A stretch of DNA of 27,122 nt from Candidatus Thorarchaeota archaeon MP11T_1 (GTDB lineage: Archaea; Asgardarchaeota; Thorarchaeia; Thorarchaeales; Thorarchaeaceae). Of the stretch, positions 1-6,764 are shown piece after piece (the first letter of the stretch is position 1; each line of letters starts with the position of its first letter). The translations under genes and the position numbers were made by a program. The notes below the pieces were generated by a model. That model was not told the origin of the DNA, ran no database searches, and saw nothing but the letters and a program-made list of their open reading frames with translations. The stretch spans positions 1 through 27,122 of the forward strand of contig PJET01000118.1 in the NCBI GenBank assembly GCA_002825515.1, written 5' to 3'.

Positions 1-543
1 GATTTGATGCAGAAGAGATACGAAAAGCAACAAGCTGAGGTTGAGGCTGCAAAAGATCTAGAAGTAGCAAAACTTGGAGCCGAGGCTGAGAAACAACGCA
101 AGATTAAGGAAGAGGTTGAGGTTCAAGCACAGAGAATCATGCAGGAGGCTCACGCTGAAGCTGAGAAAATCAGCATGGTTGCTGAAGCTGAAGCCGGTCA
201 GATTCTGAAAGTCACAAGTGCTCAAGCTGAAGGTATCAAGAAAACTCTTGAGGCTGCTCGAGATTATTCACCACAAGCTTTCGCTAGAGACTTCCTTCAG
301 ATACTACCTGAAATCTATAGGCAGATAGACATCGGGGATGTTACACTGTTCGGTGGTGCTGGTGGCGCTGGAGTAGAAGGTGAGGAGGGCACAGGAGGAG
401 CTCAGGCGTTCCAAGTGTTTGGCAATGTGTTGTTGCCTATGATGCTCATGGCCAGAATGATGGGCTTTGACTTCAAGGGACTCATGAAGGACGCACTTGG
501 TGACATGGCAACTACTGACGACGAGTCAAAGAAGTCAAAATAG
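1..543 (+). CDS. Flotillin/SPFH-family protein, C-terminal part (5' end outside window)
   Basis: The reading frame is open at the left edge, so this is the C-terminal ~180 residues of a longer protein. The first ~90 residues are an Ala/Glu/Lys-rich heptad-like coiled coil full of EAE and AEA steps, as in the long helix after the SPFH domain of flotillins. A Gly/Glu-rich linker follows at about residues 118-132 (GGAGGAG, then EGEEG), then a short hydrophobic Met-rich segment (VLLPMMLMARMMGF) and a charged tail. Flotillins are membrane-associated scaffolds that oligomerise through this coil. The SPFH domain itself is not visible, so the family call rests on the coiled coil and tail. A plain coiled-coil protein is the alternative. 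The gene ends in TAG and is followed by two hairpins, convergent with the tusA-like gene. Confidence 0.7.
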   Translation, partial: DLMQKRYEKQQAEVEAAKDLEVAKLGAEAEKQRKIKEEVEVQAQRIMQEAHAEAEKISMVAEAEAGQILKVTSAQAEGIKKTLEAARDYSPQAFARDFLQILPEIYRQIDIGDVTLFGGAGGAGVEGEEGTGGAQAFQVFGNVLLPMMLMARMMGFDFKGLMKDALGDMATTDDESKKSK

Positions 544-551
544 ACATAGTA

Positions 552-610
552 GGCGGGGCACGATACCTCGCCCTCTGTGTTTTCTTGGAGGCTCCTCTTG
601 AGAGCCTCCA
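552..610 (+). terminator. Two consecutive hairpins between convergent genes
   Basis: The first hairpin is a 7-bp stem (552-558 with 566-572, one G-U pair) and a 7-base loop. The second is a 9-bp perfect stem (586-594 TGGAGGCTC with 602-610) and a 7-base loop, followed by a T-rich stretch (TTTAATCATTTT). They lie just after the flotillin-like stop and before the 3' end of the tusA-like gene on the other strand. A bidirectional termination or 3'-end stabilising role is inferred; the stems themselves are directly visible. Confidence 0.5.
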
Positions 611-627
611 TTTAATCATTTTCCAGA

Positions 628-867
628 TTATTTTACACGTTTGATGTACCAGACAAGTTTTTCGCCGTCTTCAATAAGCTCAAGAATCTCGTTTCCTGTT
701 CTTGAAGCCCAAGCTGGAAAATCTTTCTTAGTACCAACATCTGTCGCTATCACTTTCAAGATTTCACCGATATTAACCTCTTGAATTTCCTTCTTGGTTT
801 TCAGAATCGGCATCGGGCATCTGAGCCCACTTGCATCAAATTCTCGTGCTACTTGGTAGTCTGTCAT
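628..867 (-). CDS. TusA/SirA-family sulfur carrier protein
   Basis: A 79-residue protein of typical TusA length. Near the N-terminus it has the family signature: a DASGLRCP turn with Cys17 followed by PMPILKTKK, the Cys-Pro at the start of helix 1 that carries persulfide sulfur in TusA and related proteins. The second half (beta strands with VIATDVGTKKDFPAWA) also fits the two-layer alpha/beta TusA fold. The ATG at 865-867 is preceded by AGGTGA at 875-880, a good ribosome site. Known TusA proteins hand sulfur to DsrE-type partners or to tRNA thiolation and cofactor pathways. A DsrE-family gene lies 1.3 kb away, but no tusBCD or thiolation enzyme is adjacent, so the pathway is open. Confidence 0.85.
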   Translation of the reverse strand: MTDYQVAREFDASGLRCPMPILKTKKEIQEVNIGEILKVIATDVGTKKDFPAWASRTGNEILELIEDGEKLVWYIKRVK

Positions 868-1083
868 GGTTCATTCACCTTTGGTCCGATTTCTGCTTAG
901 ATTTATGCATTACTATACCACAATTTTGGCTGCAATTGAATATTCAACAAAATTATCGTATACGACCTCTTGTGGTAAATTGGTTCATTGATCCGTTCCA
1001 GGCAAAGTACCTTATTGTTTTCAAGCGGCTGAGAAAAAAAAGGACGTGCATAATGGTCTAATTTCAATTAAGAATCTGCATTC

Positions 1084-1536
1084 TTAGGCTTTTTTCTTGC
1101 CGAAGAGCTCCATTCCTGAAATTGCCGATGCGAGCAGAATCATAGCAGTCATCAATATGTACGCCATATATGGGATGTTGAATCCAAGGACAGGAAAAGT
1201 CTGGACCAGCTCCATGACGGAGATAATGATTGAGCTGATTGTAGCAAGCACCCACCCCTGTTTCGAGGCTCTCCAGAAGATCAAATAGACCATGTATAGA
1301 ATGAACAGCTCCACAATCAGAACAGCAATTCCCATCATCCGGAGGTGCTCTGAGATTAAGTACGCTAGATGGGGATACATACTGGCTAACTCTTCCCACA
1401 ATAGCTCGCTGTATGCGAGATCATCGAGAAACAACGAGCCCATAATGAAATATGATGAGTAGATAGCGATGTGAATCACAACTGTGAATACCCAGAAGAA
1501 AATAGCAATCCTACTTGAGATTGTTGATCGATCCAT
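1084..1536 (-). CDS. Small four-helix membrane protein, function unknown
   Basis: A 150-residue protein that I do not recognise. Hydrophobic segments at about residues 10-34, 66-88, 94-114 and 118-141 predict four transmembrane helices. A soluble, acidic ~30-residue loop (DDLAYSELLWEELAS) lies between the first and second. The C-terminus is basic (GKKKA), placing it probably in the cytoplasm by the positive-inside rule. The ATG at 1534-1536 has GGGGTGA (1541-1547 on the other strand) at good spacing, supporting this start. An alternative frame in the same stretch (1064-1399) has no membrane or domain pattern and is a shadow. It is divergent from the next membrane protein gene, with a 222-base shared upstream region. 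Confidence 0.7.
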   Translation of the reverse strand: MDRSTISSRIAIFFWVFTVVIHIAIYSSYFIMGSLFLDDLAYSELLWEELASMYPHLAYLISEHLRMMGIAVLIVELFILYMVYLIFWRASKQGWVLATISSIIISVMELVQTFPVLGFNIPYMAYILMTAMILLASAISGMELFGKKKA

Positions 1537-1580
1537 GGTTTCACCCCTTCCACTTACGACCGAATAGAACTCGTACTCCG

Positions 1581-1590
1581 ATATTTAAGG
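1581..1590 (-). promoter_or_regulatory. Probable TATA element for the four-helix membrane protein
   Basis: Read on the minus strand, 1590-1581 is CCTTAAATAT. It lies 45-54 bases ahead of the ATG at 1536, which leaves room for a transcript start ~25 bases downstream and a short leader carrying the GGGGTGA ribosome site. This matches archaeal box A in composition and position only; there is no transcript evidence. Confidence 0.35.
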
Positions 1591-1710
1591 ACAACGTTAA
1601 TCCTTCAGCTTTAACTAAGACGAAGATTGATGCTAGCTTGTATATGTTCAAAGTAGAAATTGAGCTGATAGAATCGAGAATCCACAACTATGTTATTCCA
1701 TTTAGGCATC

Positions 1711-1719
1711 TTTATTAAT
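1711..1719 (+). promoter_or_regulatory. Probable TATA element for the membrane protein-DsrE operon
   Basis: TTTATTAAT lies 40-48 bases before the ATG at 1759, in a markedly A+T-rich patch. A start of transcription about 25 bases downstream would give a leader of roughly 20 bases including AAAGGTG (1746-1751 region), the ribosome site of the first gene. This is inferred from archaeal box A consensus and spacing. Confidence 0.4.
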
Positions 1720-1758
1720 TAATATCAGAGGGTCAGGAAAAATTAAAGGTGTACTACG

Positions 1759-2154
1759 ATGGCACTGTTCCAGTTAATTTTGTTCATCCTTTTTGCGTTA
1801 AATGTGAGCGTGATGTTTTCAGGCTTCATGTTGGCTAGGAGGATGGGCTACTACCTAATGAACCAGGTCATGATGCTGATGCTGGGTATGTTGGTGAGTA
1901 TCGGTATTATAGTGATGGGAGTGTTCTTCCCTACAGCCTCGCCAGTAATTTTTGATCTGCTTCATATACTAATACTTGTAGACTTTGTACTAATATTATT
2001 GGCAACTCTGATGCAATTCCTTCAAGTAGTGCCAATTTTAATGAAGACCATGCAAGGCGGTCCATTTCACAGCTCTCACATAACCAACCTTTTGGTTACG
2101 CTGTTCTTGTTGATAGGTCTTGTCGTATACTACGCTGAGCTTGCTGTTCTATAA
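1759..2154 (+). CDS. Small four-helix membrane protein, operon partner of DsrE protein
   Basis: A 131-residue, very hydrophobic and Met/Leu-rich protein with predicted membrane helices at about residues 4-25, 34-57, 64-92 and 107-127. The only soluble loop of note is around residues 97-107 (KTMQGGPFHSSH). AAAGGTG sits 8 bases before the ATG. The DsrE-family gene begins 15 bases after its stop, so the two are almost surely cotranscribed. I see no recognised catalytic or transport motif and no Cys pair. A membrane anchor or transport partner for the DsrE protein is a guess from gene order only. Confidence 0.7.
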   Translation: MALFQLILFILFALNVSVMFSGFMLARRMGYYLMNQVMMLMLGMLVSIGIIVMGVFFPTASPVIFDLLHILILVDFVLILLATLMQFLQVVPILMKTMQGGPFHSSHITNLLVTLFLLIGLVVYYAELAVL

Positions 2155-2169
2155 GGGAGATGATAAAAT

Positions 2170-2532
2170 ATGGCTAGTTTATACATAATAGGTCAATGGG
2201 GTCCTGAGGCTGCTGAGCGCTGCTATGGTCCTTTTGTTACGGGTACCACTGCACAAGCACAGGATGTAGAAGCCAACATATTTCTAATGATGGATGCGGT
2301 TATGCTGATGAAGAAAGGGGCAGCTGAGAAGGTAAAAGCTCCTGGTTTTCCACCACTTCCAGATTTGATTGACGCATTTCTTGAAGCAGGCGGAAAAATT
2401 CAAGTCTGCTCAAACTCTGTAGAGTTCAGAGGAATCGGCCAAGAAGACCTTCGAGACCCAAGAATCGAAATTGCTGGTGCAGCCACCATGGTCGATGAAG
2501 TTCTTAACCATGATAGGACTATGACATTCTAG
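2170..2532 (+). CDS. DsrE/DsrF-like family protein
   Basis: A 120-residue soluble alpha/beta protein of DsrE-fold length. Visible family features are an opening beta strand (LYIIGQWG), a helix with repeated MMDAVMLMKKGAAE, a loop rich in Pro (PGFPPLPDL), and then GGKIQVCSNS with Cys80 at the place where DsrE-like proteins carry their sulfur-handling cysteine. The C-terminal AATMVDEVLNHDRTMTF is the usual closing helix and strand. Cys18 is a second cysteine. GGGAGATGA (2155-2163) lies between the upstream stop and this ATG. DsrE-fold proteins receive and pass persulfide sulfur, often with TusA; one TusA-like gene is 1.3 kb upstream. Whether this one is redox-active is inferred from Cys80. Confidence 0.8.
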   Translation: MASLYIIGQWGPEAAERCYGPFVTGTTAQAQDVEANIFLMMDAVMLMKKGAAEKVKAPGFPPLPDLIDAFLEAGGKIQVCSNSVEFRGIGQEDLRDPRIEIAGAATMVDEVLNHDRTMTF

Positions 2533-2544
2533 AACTGGTTGTTT

Positions 2545-2563
2545 TGAGGGGTTATACCCCTCA
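2545..2563 (+). terminator. Perfect 8-bp hairpin between convergent DsrE and kinase genes
   Basis: TGAGGGGT (2545-2552), a three-base TAT loop, then ACCCCTCA (2556-2563), followed by a pyrimidine-rich stretch (TACTTGTCCTTTT). It lies 12 bases past the DsrE stop and 30 bases before the 3' end of the minus-strand kinase gene, so it could serve both transcripts. The stem is certain; the termination role is inferred. Confidence 0.5.
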
Positions 2564-2592
2564 TACTTGTCCTTTTGCGAGCTCATTTACGG

Positions 2593-4371
2593 TTATGCTA
2601 AATCAGGATAGCAATTCGTCATGAGCAAATTCATGACCGAGCTGCGAATAGAGCTCTCTGAAATGAAACCTGTAAGTTCTTGATCACATATCTTCAGATA
2701 AGGCAACATAGGCAGGTCATCTGCTGTCACTTCGACTCCTGGATCATCGACATTTATAGTATCCACCATGCTTTGAGGCACTCCCAGGGAATCAAGTACA
2801 GTAGTCAAGATTTCCATTGCAGGATCACAGAAAACGCAATGATTTGATTTGTAAAAGATGATACAGGTATTTCGTCCACACTTTAGTTCGGGTGCTTCTA
2901 TCCAGAGCGGGAGCATTAAAACAAAACAAGCTCCTTGAGAATAGTCTCCTTTTACGCGATCTTCTACCCGAATCTTCCCTCCAATGTTCTTGACTATCCT
3001 ATCAACGAGTGTAAGTCCCAGTCCTCGACCGACAATTTGGTCATCTGGACTTCCTGTTCTTCGGAAAATGAATTCTTTAGCACTATCGGGAACTCCAGGT
3101 CCATGATCTAGGAATTCGATACGAACCATCTTCACAGCTTCGACAATTTCAGCATTAACCTCAACAACTATAGTATCTTTCTCATCAAATGTCATTGCAT
3201 TATGGAGGATGTTAAAACAAACCTGCTCAAGATATTGATGTCCTGCTACCTCAAACTTCCCTTTTTCGATATTGCTATTGAACTCAAGCTTTTTCCATGG
3301 GAAGTCAGCACGTACCAAACTTAAAGCGGATTGCAGGTAGTCATAGAAATCAACTTTGGTTCTAGTAGGGGGTTCATTCGCTAATCGGAATAATGAACGT
3401 AGATTGGCAACCATCCGAGCTGCTCGTCGTACATTCCAGCTAGATTCATGCAATAATGGTCGATATTGCTCAGGAATATCACTAGAACTCTCTAGAAGTC
3501 CTGTAGAAAAGAGAAGACTTTGATTCACATTGTTTAGATCATGAGTCATCACTTCGAGATACAAGTTAGCTCTGTCGCTTTCAATCTGTTCTCTCGCTTC
3601 AGCATTCTTCCGACGGTCAATATCTAGTGCCATAAGAGCAATTGTTGAAGACTGGTCAGGATACTCGAGTAAGTTGGCTGTGACACTCACCCAAGTTGAA
3701 CGACCATCGGCTGTCTTCAACTGCAACTCAAAATCTTCTACATTCTTTCCATTAGCCGCTTCTGATAACATCTGTGAAACTATCTCTTTTCCAATTCCAT
3801 TTGGAAGGAATGAAGTGAAATTTCTCCGCAGAAGGTCTTCTTCTTTATATCCAAGCAAACTTGTTGCAGCTCTATTTACCTGCAAAACATTTCCTATCAA
3901 ACTTAATGAGAAATATGCAATTGGCGATGAATCAAACAATGCTCTGTATCTACTCTCTGATGCATCAATTGCGGCTTCAAGTTCAACCTGCCGAGTCACA
4001 TCTCTAACAATCCCCATAATAGCAGGTTTGCGAGAAAGCGCAAAATCAGATGTGGTCATCTCAACATGCACTATGCTTCCATCTTTTTTTAGAAATCGTG
4101 TTCTAAATGCGGGTCTACCACTTTGGCCCCAATTCTGACCTTCTTGAACCTCCAAGAATTCGTGCGCTGTAGTTGGTTCTAATAAATCAGTCAATAGTTT
4201 ACCTTCAATACTGGCAAAATCGTACCCCATCATTTCGAGAAATGCAGGATTTGCCATTATGATTCGTTCATCCTGTAGGATGACAATACCATCATTCGCC
4301 AACATGACCATACCGAAGTATTCGTCTTCAAGGTTGGTGGCATTTTTGTTGTTTTGACCCTGCAAGTCCAT
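2593..4371 (-). CDS. PAS-PAS histidine kinase fused to C-terminal thioredoxin-fold domain
   Basis: A 592-residue soluble protein without membrane helices. The order is: PAS at ~18-130 ending in a typical GIVRDVTRQ; PAS at ~138-255; a DHp helix with THDLNNVNQ, His277 being the expected phospho-acceptor; and a HATPase domain with N-box NILHNA (Asn391), DHGPG (422-426) and GRGLGL (448-453). The last ~95 residues (500-592) open with CIIFYKSNHCVFC: a beta strand then a CxxC (Cys512, Cys515), followed by a helix, a VDDPGV turn and MLPYLKI, which has the pre-strand cis-Pro expected of a thioredoxin or glutaredoxin fold. This suggests a cytoplasmic sensor whose output or input is tied to thiol redox state; that role is inference. 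It is divergent from the metal-export operon and convergent with the DsrE gene. A close paralogue lies at 20796-22541. AGGCGG sits close before the ATG. Confidence 0.85.
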   Translation of the reverse strand: MDLQGQNNKNATNLEDEYFGMVMLANDGIVILQDERIIMANPAFLEMMGYDFASIEGKLLTDLLEPTTAHEFLEVQEGQNWGQSGRPAFRTRFLKKDGSIVHVEMTTSDFALSRKPAIMGIVRDVTRQVELEAAIDASESRYRALFDSSPIAYFSLSLIGNVLQVNRAATSLLGYKEEDLLRRNFTSFLPNGIGKEIVSQMLSEAANGKNVEDFELQLKTADGRSTWVSVTANLLEYPDQSSTIALMALDIDRRKNAEAREQIESDRANLYLEVMTHDLNNVNQSLLFSTGLLESSSDIPEQYRPLLHESSWNVRRAARMVANLRSLFRLANEPPTRTKVDFYDYLQSALSLVRADFPWKKLEFNSNIEKGKFEVAGHQYLEQVCFNILHNAMTFDEKDTIVVEVNAEIVEAVKMVRIEFLDHGPGVPDSAKEFIFRRTGSPDDQIVGRGLGLTLVDRIVKNIGGKIRVEDRVKGDYSQGACFVLMLPLWIEAPELKCGRNTCIIFYKSNHCVFCDPAMEILTTVLDSLGVPQSMVDTINVDDPGVEVTADDLPMLPYLKICDQELTGFISESSIRSSVMNLLMTNCYPDLA

Positions 4372-4444
4372 TTCCGCCTAGCAATTTCTAGAGTCACTGA
4401 ATCTGCTCTCACGCTATTTATGAGTCCAGTCTATTCCAATTATA

Positions 4445-4528
4445 GATTACTTGTGTAAATCCACCTAAAGAATAGAATATGTAATCACCTGAATCTTTAT
4501 ATTTGATTACTTGAGCAAATATTCAAAT
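4445..4528 (+). promoter_or_regulatory. Operator-like repeats and TATA box of the arsR-ATPase operon
   Basis: CTTTATATTT (4495-4504) is a clear archaeal TATA element; transcription would begin near 4527. An imperfect inverted repeat spans 4501-4528 (ATTTGA and TCAAAT as outer arms, 11 of 14 paired positions), overlapping the TATA box and the predicted start. This resembles the TCAAATA/TATTTGA-type operators of CadC-like ArsR repressors. Its left arm (GATTACTTGAGCAAAT, 4505-4520) recurs at 4445-4460 with 14 of 16 matches, exactly 60 bases upstream, suggesting a second binding site. The arrangement predicts repression by blocking TBP and polymerase; the binding protein is inferred to be the adjacent ArsR. 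Confidence 0.55.
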
Positions 4529-4540
4529 AAGGTGACGTTG

Positions 4541-4864
4541 ATGGCTACCAAAAAAAATGCTCATGGTGGAATTGACTTTAAAGATGAAGAGTTGGATGAG
4601 GTCATTAGGATATTCAAGACTCTATCAGATCCATCAAGAGTACGTATTTTAACAACGCTTAGTCAACAAGAGAGTCTTCCTGTTGGTGAGATAGCAGAAA
4701 GATTAGAGATGAAGATAAGCAGTGTAAGCCATCAACTTAGTACGCTGAAGATGCTAGGATTTGTTAAAAACCATAGAGAAGGCCAACACGTTTACTATAG
4801 TCTAGATGACGACTGCATTACTGATATTATGATGAGGGCTAGAGACCATGTCACAGGTAGGTGA
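4541..4864 (+). CDS. ArsR/SmtB-family metal-responsive transcriptional repressor
   Basis: A 107-residue winged-helix protein. The ATG at 4541 is preferred over an in-frame TTG at 4511 because GGTGA (4531-4535) is correctly spaced and the TTG lies inside the operator and ahead of the likely transcript start. The sequence has FKTLSDPSRVRIL (helix before the HTH), PVGEIAERLEMKISSVSHQLSTLK (HTH, recognition helix) and a beta-wing ending in QHVYYSLDDD. The alpha-3 cysteine motif of ArsR/CadC (ELCVCD) is absent. In the alpha-5 region the CzrA/SmtB Asp-x-His pair appears as Asp90-x-Cys92, with Asp102/His103 further along, so the metal site is altered. It overlaps the ATPase gene by 17 bases, and the pair is probably autoregulated and induced by metal. 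Confidence 0.9.
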   Translation: MATKKNAHGGIDFKDEELDEVIRIFKTLSDPSRVRILTTLSQQESLPVGEIAERLEMKISSVSHQLSTLKMLGFVKNHREGQHVYYSLDDDCITDIMMRARDHVTGR

Positions 4865-6758
4865 AACAACCTGCACAACCTGTGCAGCTCCAATAGTTCA
4901 AGAAAATCCCAAATCAAAACGCTACAAGTACAGAATGGCGGCATTATCAGGCTCAATGCTAACTTTGGGAATCGTCCTTGAGATTCTTGGGTTTGACATT
5001 CTCATTATATACATTACATTTGTTGTTGCAATGTTATCTGCTGGACAATTCATAATCCCACGAGGAGTCAAGGGGCTAGTAAAACTTAGACTAGATATGC
5101 ATTTTCTCATGTCATCAGCAGCAATTGGTGCTTTCATTATTGGTGCTCCTGCTGAAGGCGCAGCTGTAATGTTTCTCTTCTTTATCTCAATGCTTCTTGA
5201 AGAGAGAGCTGAAGACCAAGTGAGAAGAGAACTCCGAGAGCTAATAGAATTGGAACCTCCCACTGCAACCATCAGGGTCAAGGAATCGGAAGCTTGTATG
5301 CCAACATCCGAGGTCAGAAGAGGAGACATTCTTATCATCCGTCCTGGTTCCAGAATTAGTCTCGATGGTTATGTTGTTAATGGTGAAACCTCAGTCAATC
5401 AAGCACCTATAACTGGTGAGTCTCATCCAGTAGCTAAAACAATTGGAGATCAGGTATACGCGGGAACAATCAATCAGGAAGGATACATCGAGGTCGAGGT
5501 CACCTCAGAATCAAATGACACAGTACTTTCGAGAATAGTGGAATTGGTCAATGAAGCTAAAAACAAGAAAGCTCCAACAGAGAGACTGATTTCACGCTTC
5601 TCTCAAAAATACACACCAATTATGGTTACACTAACAATTCTCCTTGGGCTAACTTCACTCTATCTTGGATCTTCAATTACTGAGGCAATATACCGAGCTT
5701 TAACGCTGCTTGTAATTAGTTGTCCCTGTGCTTTTGTGGTGTCAATTCCAGTTAGCATGGTTTCTTCTATTGCTGGTTCTGCCAGAGATGGTGTGCTTGT
5801 CAAAGGAGGAATCCACATTGAACAGGTAAGTAAAACAAAAAGCGTAGCATTTGATAAAACTGGAACACTCACTGAAGGAGAACTTGCAGTCACGGAGGTT
5901 TGCCTTCACAATAATTATTCAAAATCTGATGTATTGTCAGCTGCAGCTTCACTTGAACAGCGATCTGAACATCCTATCGCAAAAGCTTTGGTAGCAGCTA
6001 TCGAGAAAGATGGAATCCAGTTGTATGAAACGGAAAGGTTTGTTGCTATTCCGGGAAGAGGCCTCGAAGGTCAAGTTGGTGAAACCACATATCTTGTTGG
6101 AAATAGAAGACTACTTACGGAACAAAGAATTGAGTTGGATACGCTTACAGAGCATAATTGCGGCGTGGGCACCATGGTGTATGTTGCCCAAAACAACGAA
6201 CACCTCGGTACAATTATTTTGGCAGATAGACTTAGAATTGGGGCAAGTGACGCAATTCGTGAATTGAAAGAGATGAATATTAACACAATAATGCTTACTG
6301 GAGACAGTGAAATTGTAGCTAAAGAAATAGCACAAGAAGTCGGTATCGATCGATATTTTGCTGAGCTTCTTCCTGAAGAGAAAGTTAAGGCAATAAAGGA
6401 AATCTCAACTTCTGGTTCATCGATAATGGTTGGAGATGGAATAAATGATGCACCTGCTTTAGCCGCAGCAAATGTCGGAATTGCCATGGGTGCAGTTTCT
6501 TCAGATACAGCTCTTGAAACTGCAGACATAGCATTAATGCAGCAAGATTTGAGAAAGATTCCAGCTTTGATAAAGAAAGCAAAAAAGACAATGTCAATTG
6601 TTCGTCAGAACATTGCAATATCCATATCTGTAAAATTGCTTGTTGGAATTCTTGCAGCCTTAGGTCTCGTTAACCTTTGGTTTGCAATAGGTATCGGAGA
6701 CATGGGTTTGACTTTTGCAGTCATCGCGAATGCTCTAAGACTTGTAAGAAAACAGTAG
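4848..6758 (+). CDS. Heavy-metal P1B-type ATPase, Zn/Cd/Pb exporter type
   Basis: A 636-residue metal-translocating ATPase. Visible motifs: TGES (189-192, actuator), CPC (292-294, membrane metal site), DKTGT with phospho-acceptor Asp336, the HP dipeptide of SEHPIAKAL (375-376), the GDGINDAP hinge (from 529), and GIGDMGLT in the last helix with Asp618. CPC plus that last-helix Asp is the signature of the ZntA/CadA (P1B-2) group, which exports Zn2+, Cd2+ or Pb2+; Cu pumps lack the Asp. No HMA domain precedes the membrane part. Instead a short N-terminal tail carries CTTC (Cys9, Cys12), perhaps a minimal metal-docking site. It overlaps the arsR stop by 17 bases (ATG 4848), implying translational coupling and metal-induced expression. 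Confidence 0.93.
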   Translation: MSQVGETTCTTCAAPIVQENPKSKRYKYRMAALSGSMLTLGIVLEILGFDILIIYITFVVAMLSAGQFIIPRGVKGLVKLRLDMHFLMSSAAIGAFIIGAPAEGAAVMFLFFISMLLEERAEDQVRRELRELIELEPPTATIRVKESEACMPTSEVRRGDILIIRPGSRISLDGYVVNGETSVNQAPITGESHPVAKTIGDQVYAGTINQEGYIEVEVTSESNDTVLSRIVELVNEAKNKKAPTERLISRFSQKYTPIMVTLTILLGLTSLYLGSSITEAIYRALTLLVISCPCAFVVSIPVSMVSSIAGSARDGVLVKGGIHIEQVSKTKSVAFDKTGTLTEGELAVTEVCLHNNYSKSDVLSAAASLEQRSEHPIAKALVAAIEKDGIQLYETERFVAIPGRGLEGQVGETTYLVGNRRLLTEQRIELDTLTEHNCGVGTMVYVAQNNEHLGTIILADRLRIGASDAIRELKEMNINTIMLTGDSEIVAKEIAQEVGIDRYFAELLPEEKVKAIKEISTSGSSIMVGDGINDAPALAAANVGIAMGAVSSDTALETADIALMQQDLRKIPALIKKAKKTMSIVRQNIAISISVKLLVGILAALGLVNLWFAIGIGDMGLTFAVIANALRLVRKQ

Positions 6759-6764
6759 TTTGAT

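Noticed and set aside
831..1061. A 76-residue plus-strand ORF in the gap after tusA
   Set aside because: It begins inside tusA on the opposite strand, has no ribosome site and shows no domain or helix pattern; the 868-1083 gap appears to hold only promoter sequence.
1064..1399. A 111-residue minus-strand ORF with many Cys and Asp residues
   Set aside because: It overlaps the four-helix membrane protein in another frame; that protein has a strong ribosome site and a coherent hydrophobic pattern, while this one has no start context or domain.
1515..1718. A 67-residue ORF in the divergent promoter region
   Set aside because: It covers both predicted TATA elements, lacks a ribosome site and has no pattern of a real protein.
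3674..4138. A 154-residue plus-strand ORF
   Set aside because: It is antisense to the PAS domains of the first kinase; no domain or start signal.
6071..6529. A 152-residue minus-strand ORF inside the P-type ATPase
   Set aside because: It is the antisense shadow of conserved ATPase motifs, with Ser/Ala-rich low-complexity translation.
4848..6758. Copper-type P1B-1 ATPase
   Set aside because: The last membrane helix has GDMGLT with Asp, the Zn/Cd/Pb pattern, rather than the MxxSS of copper pumps.
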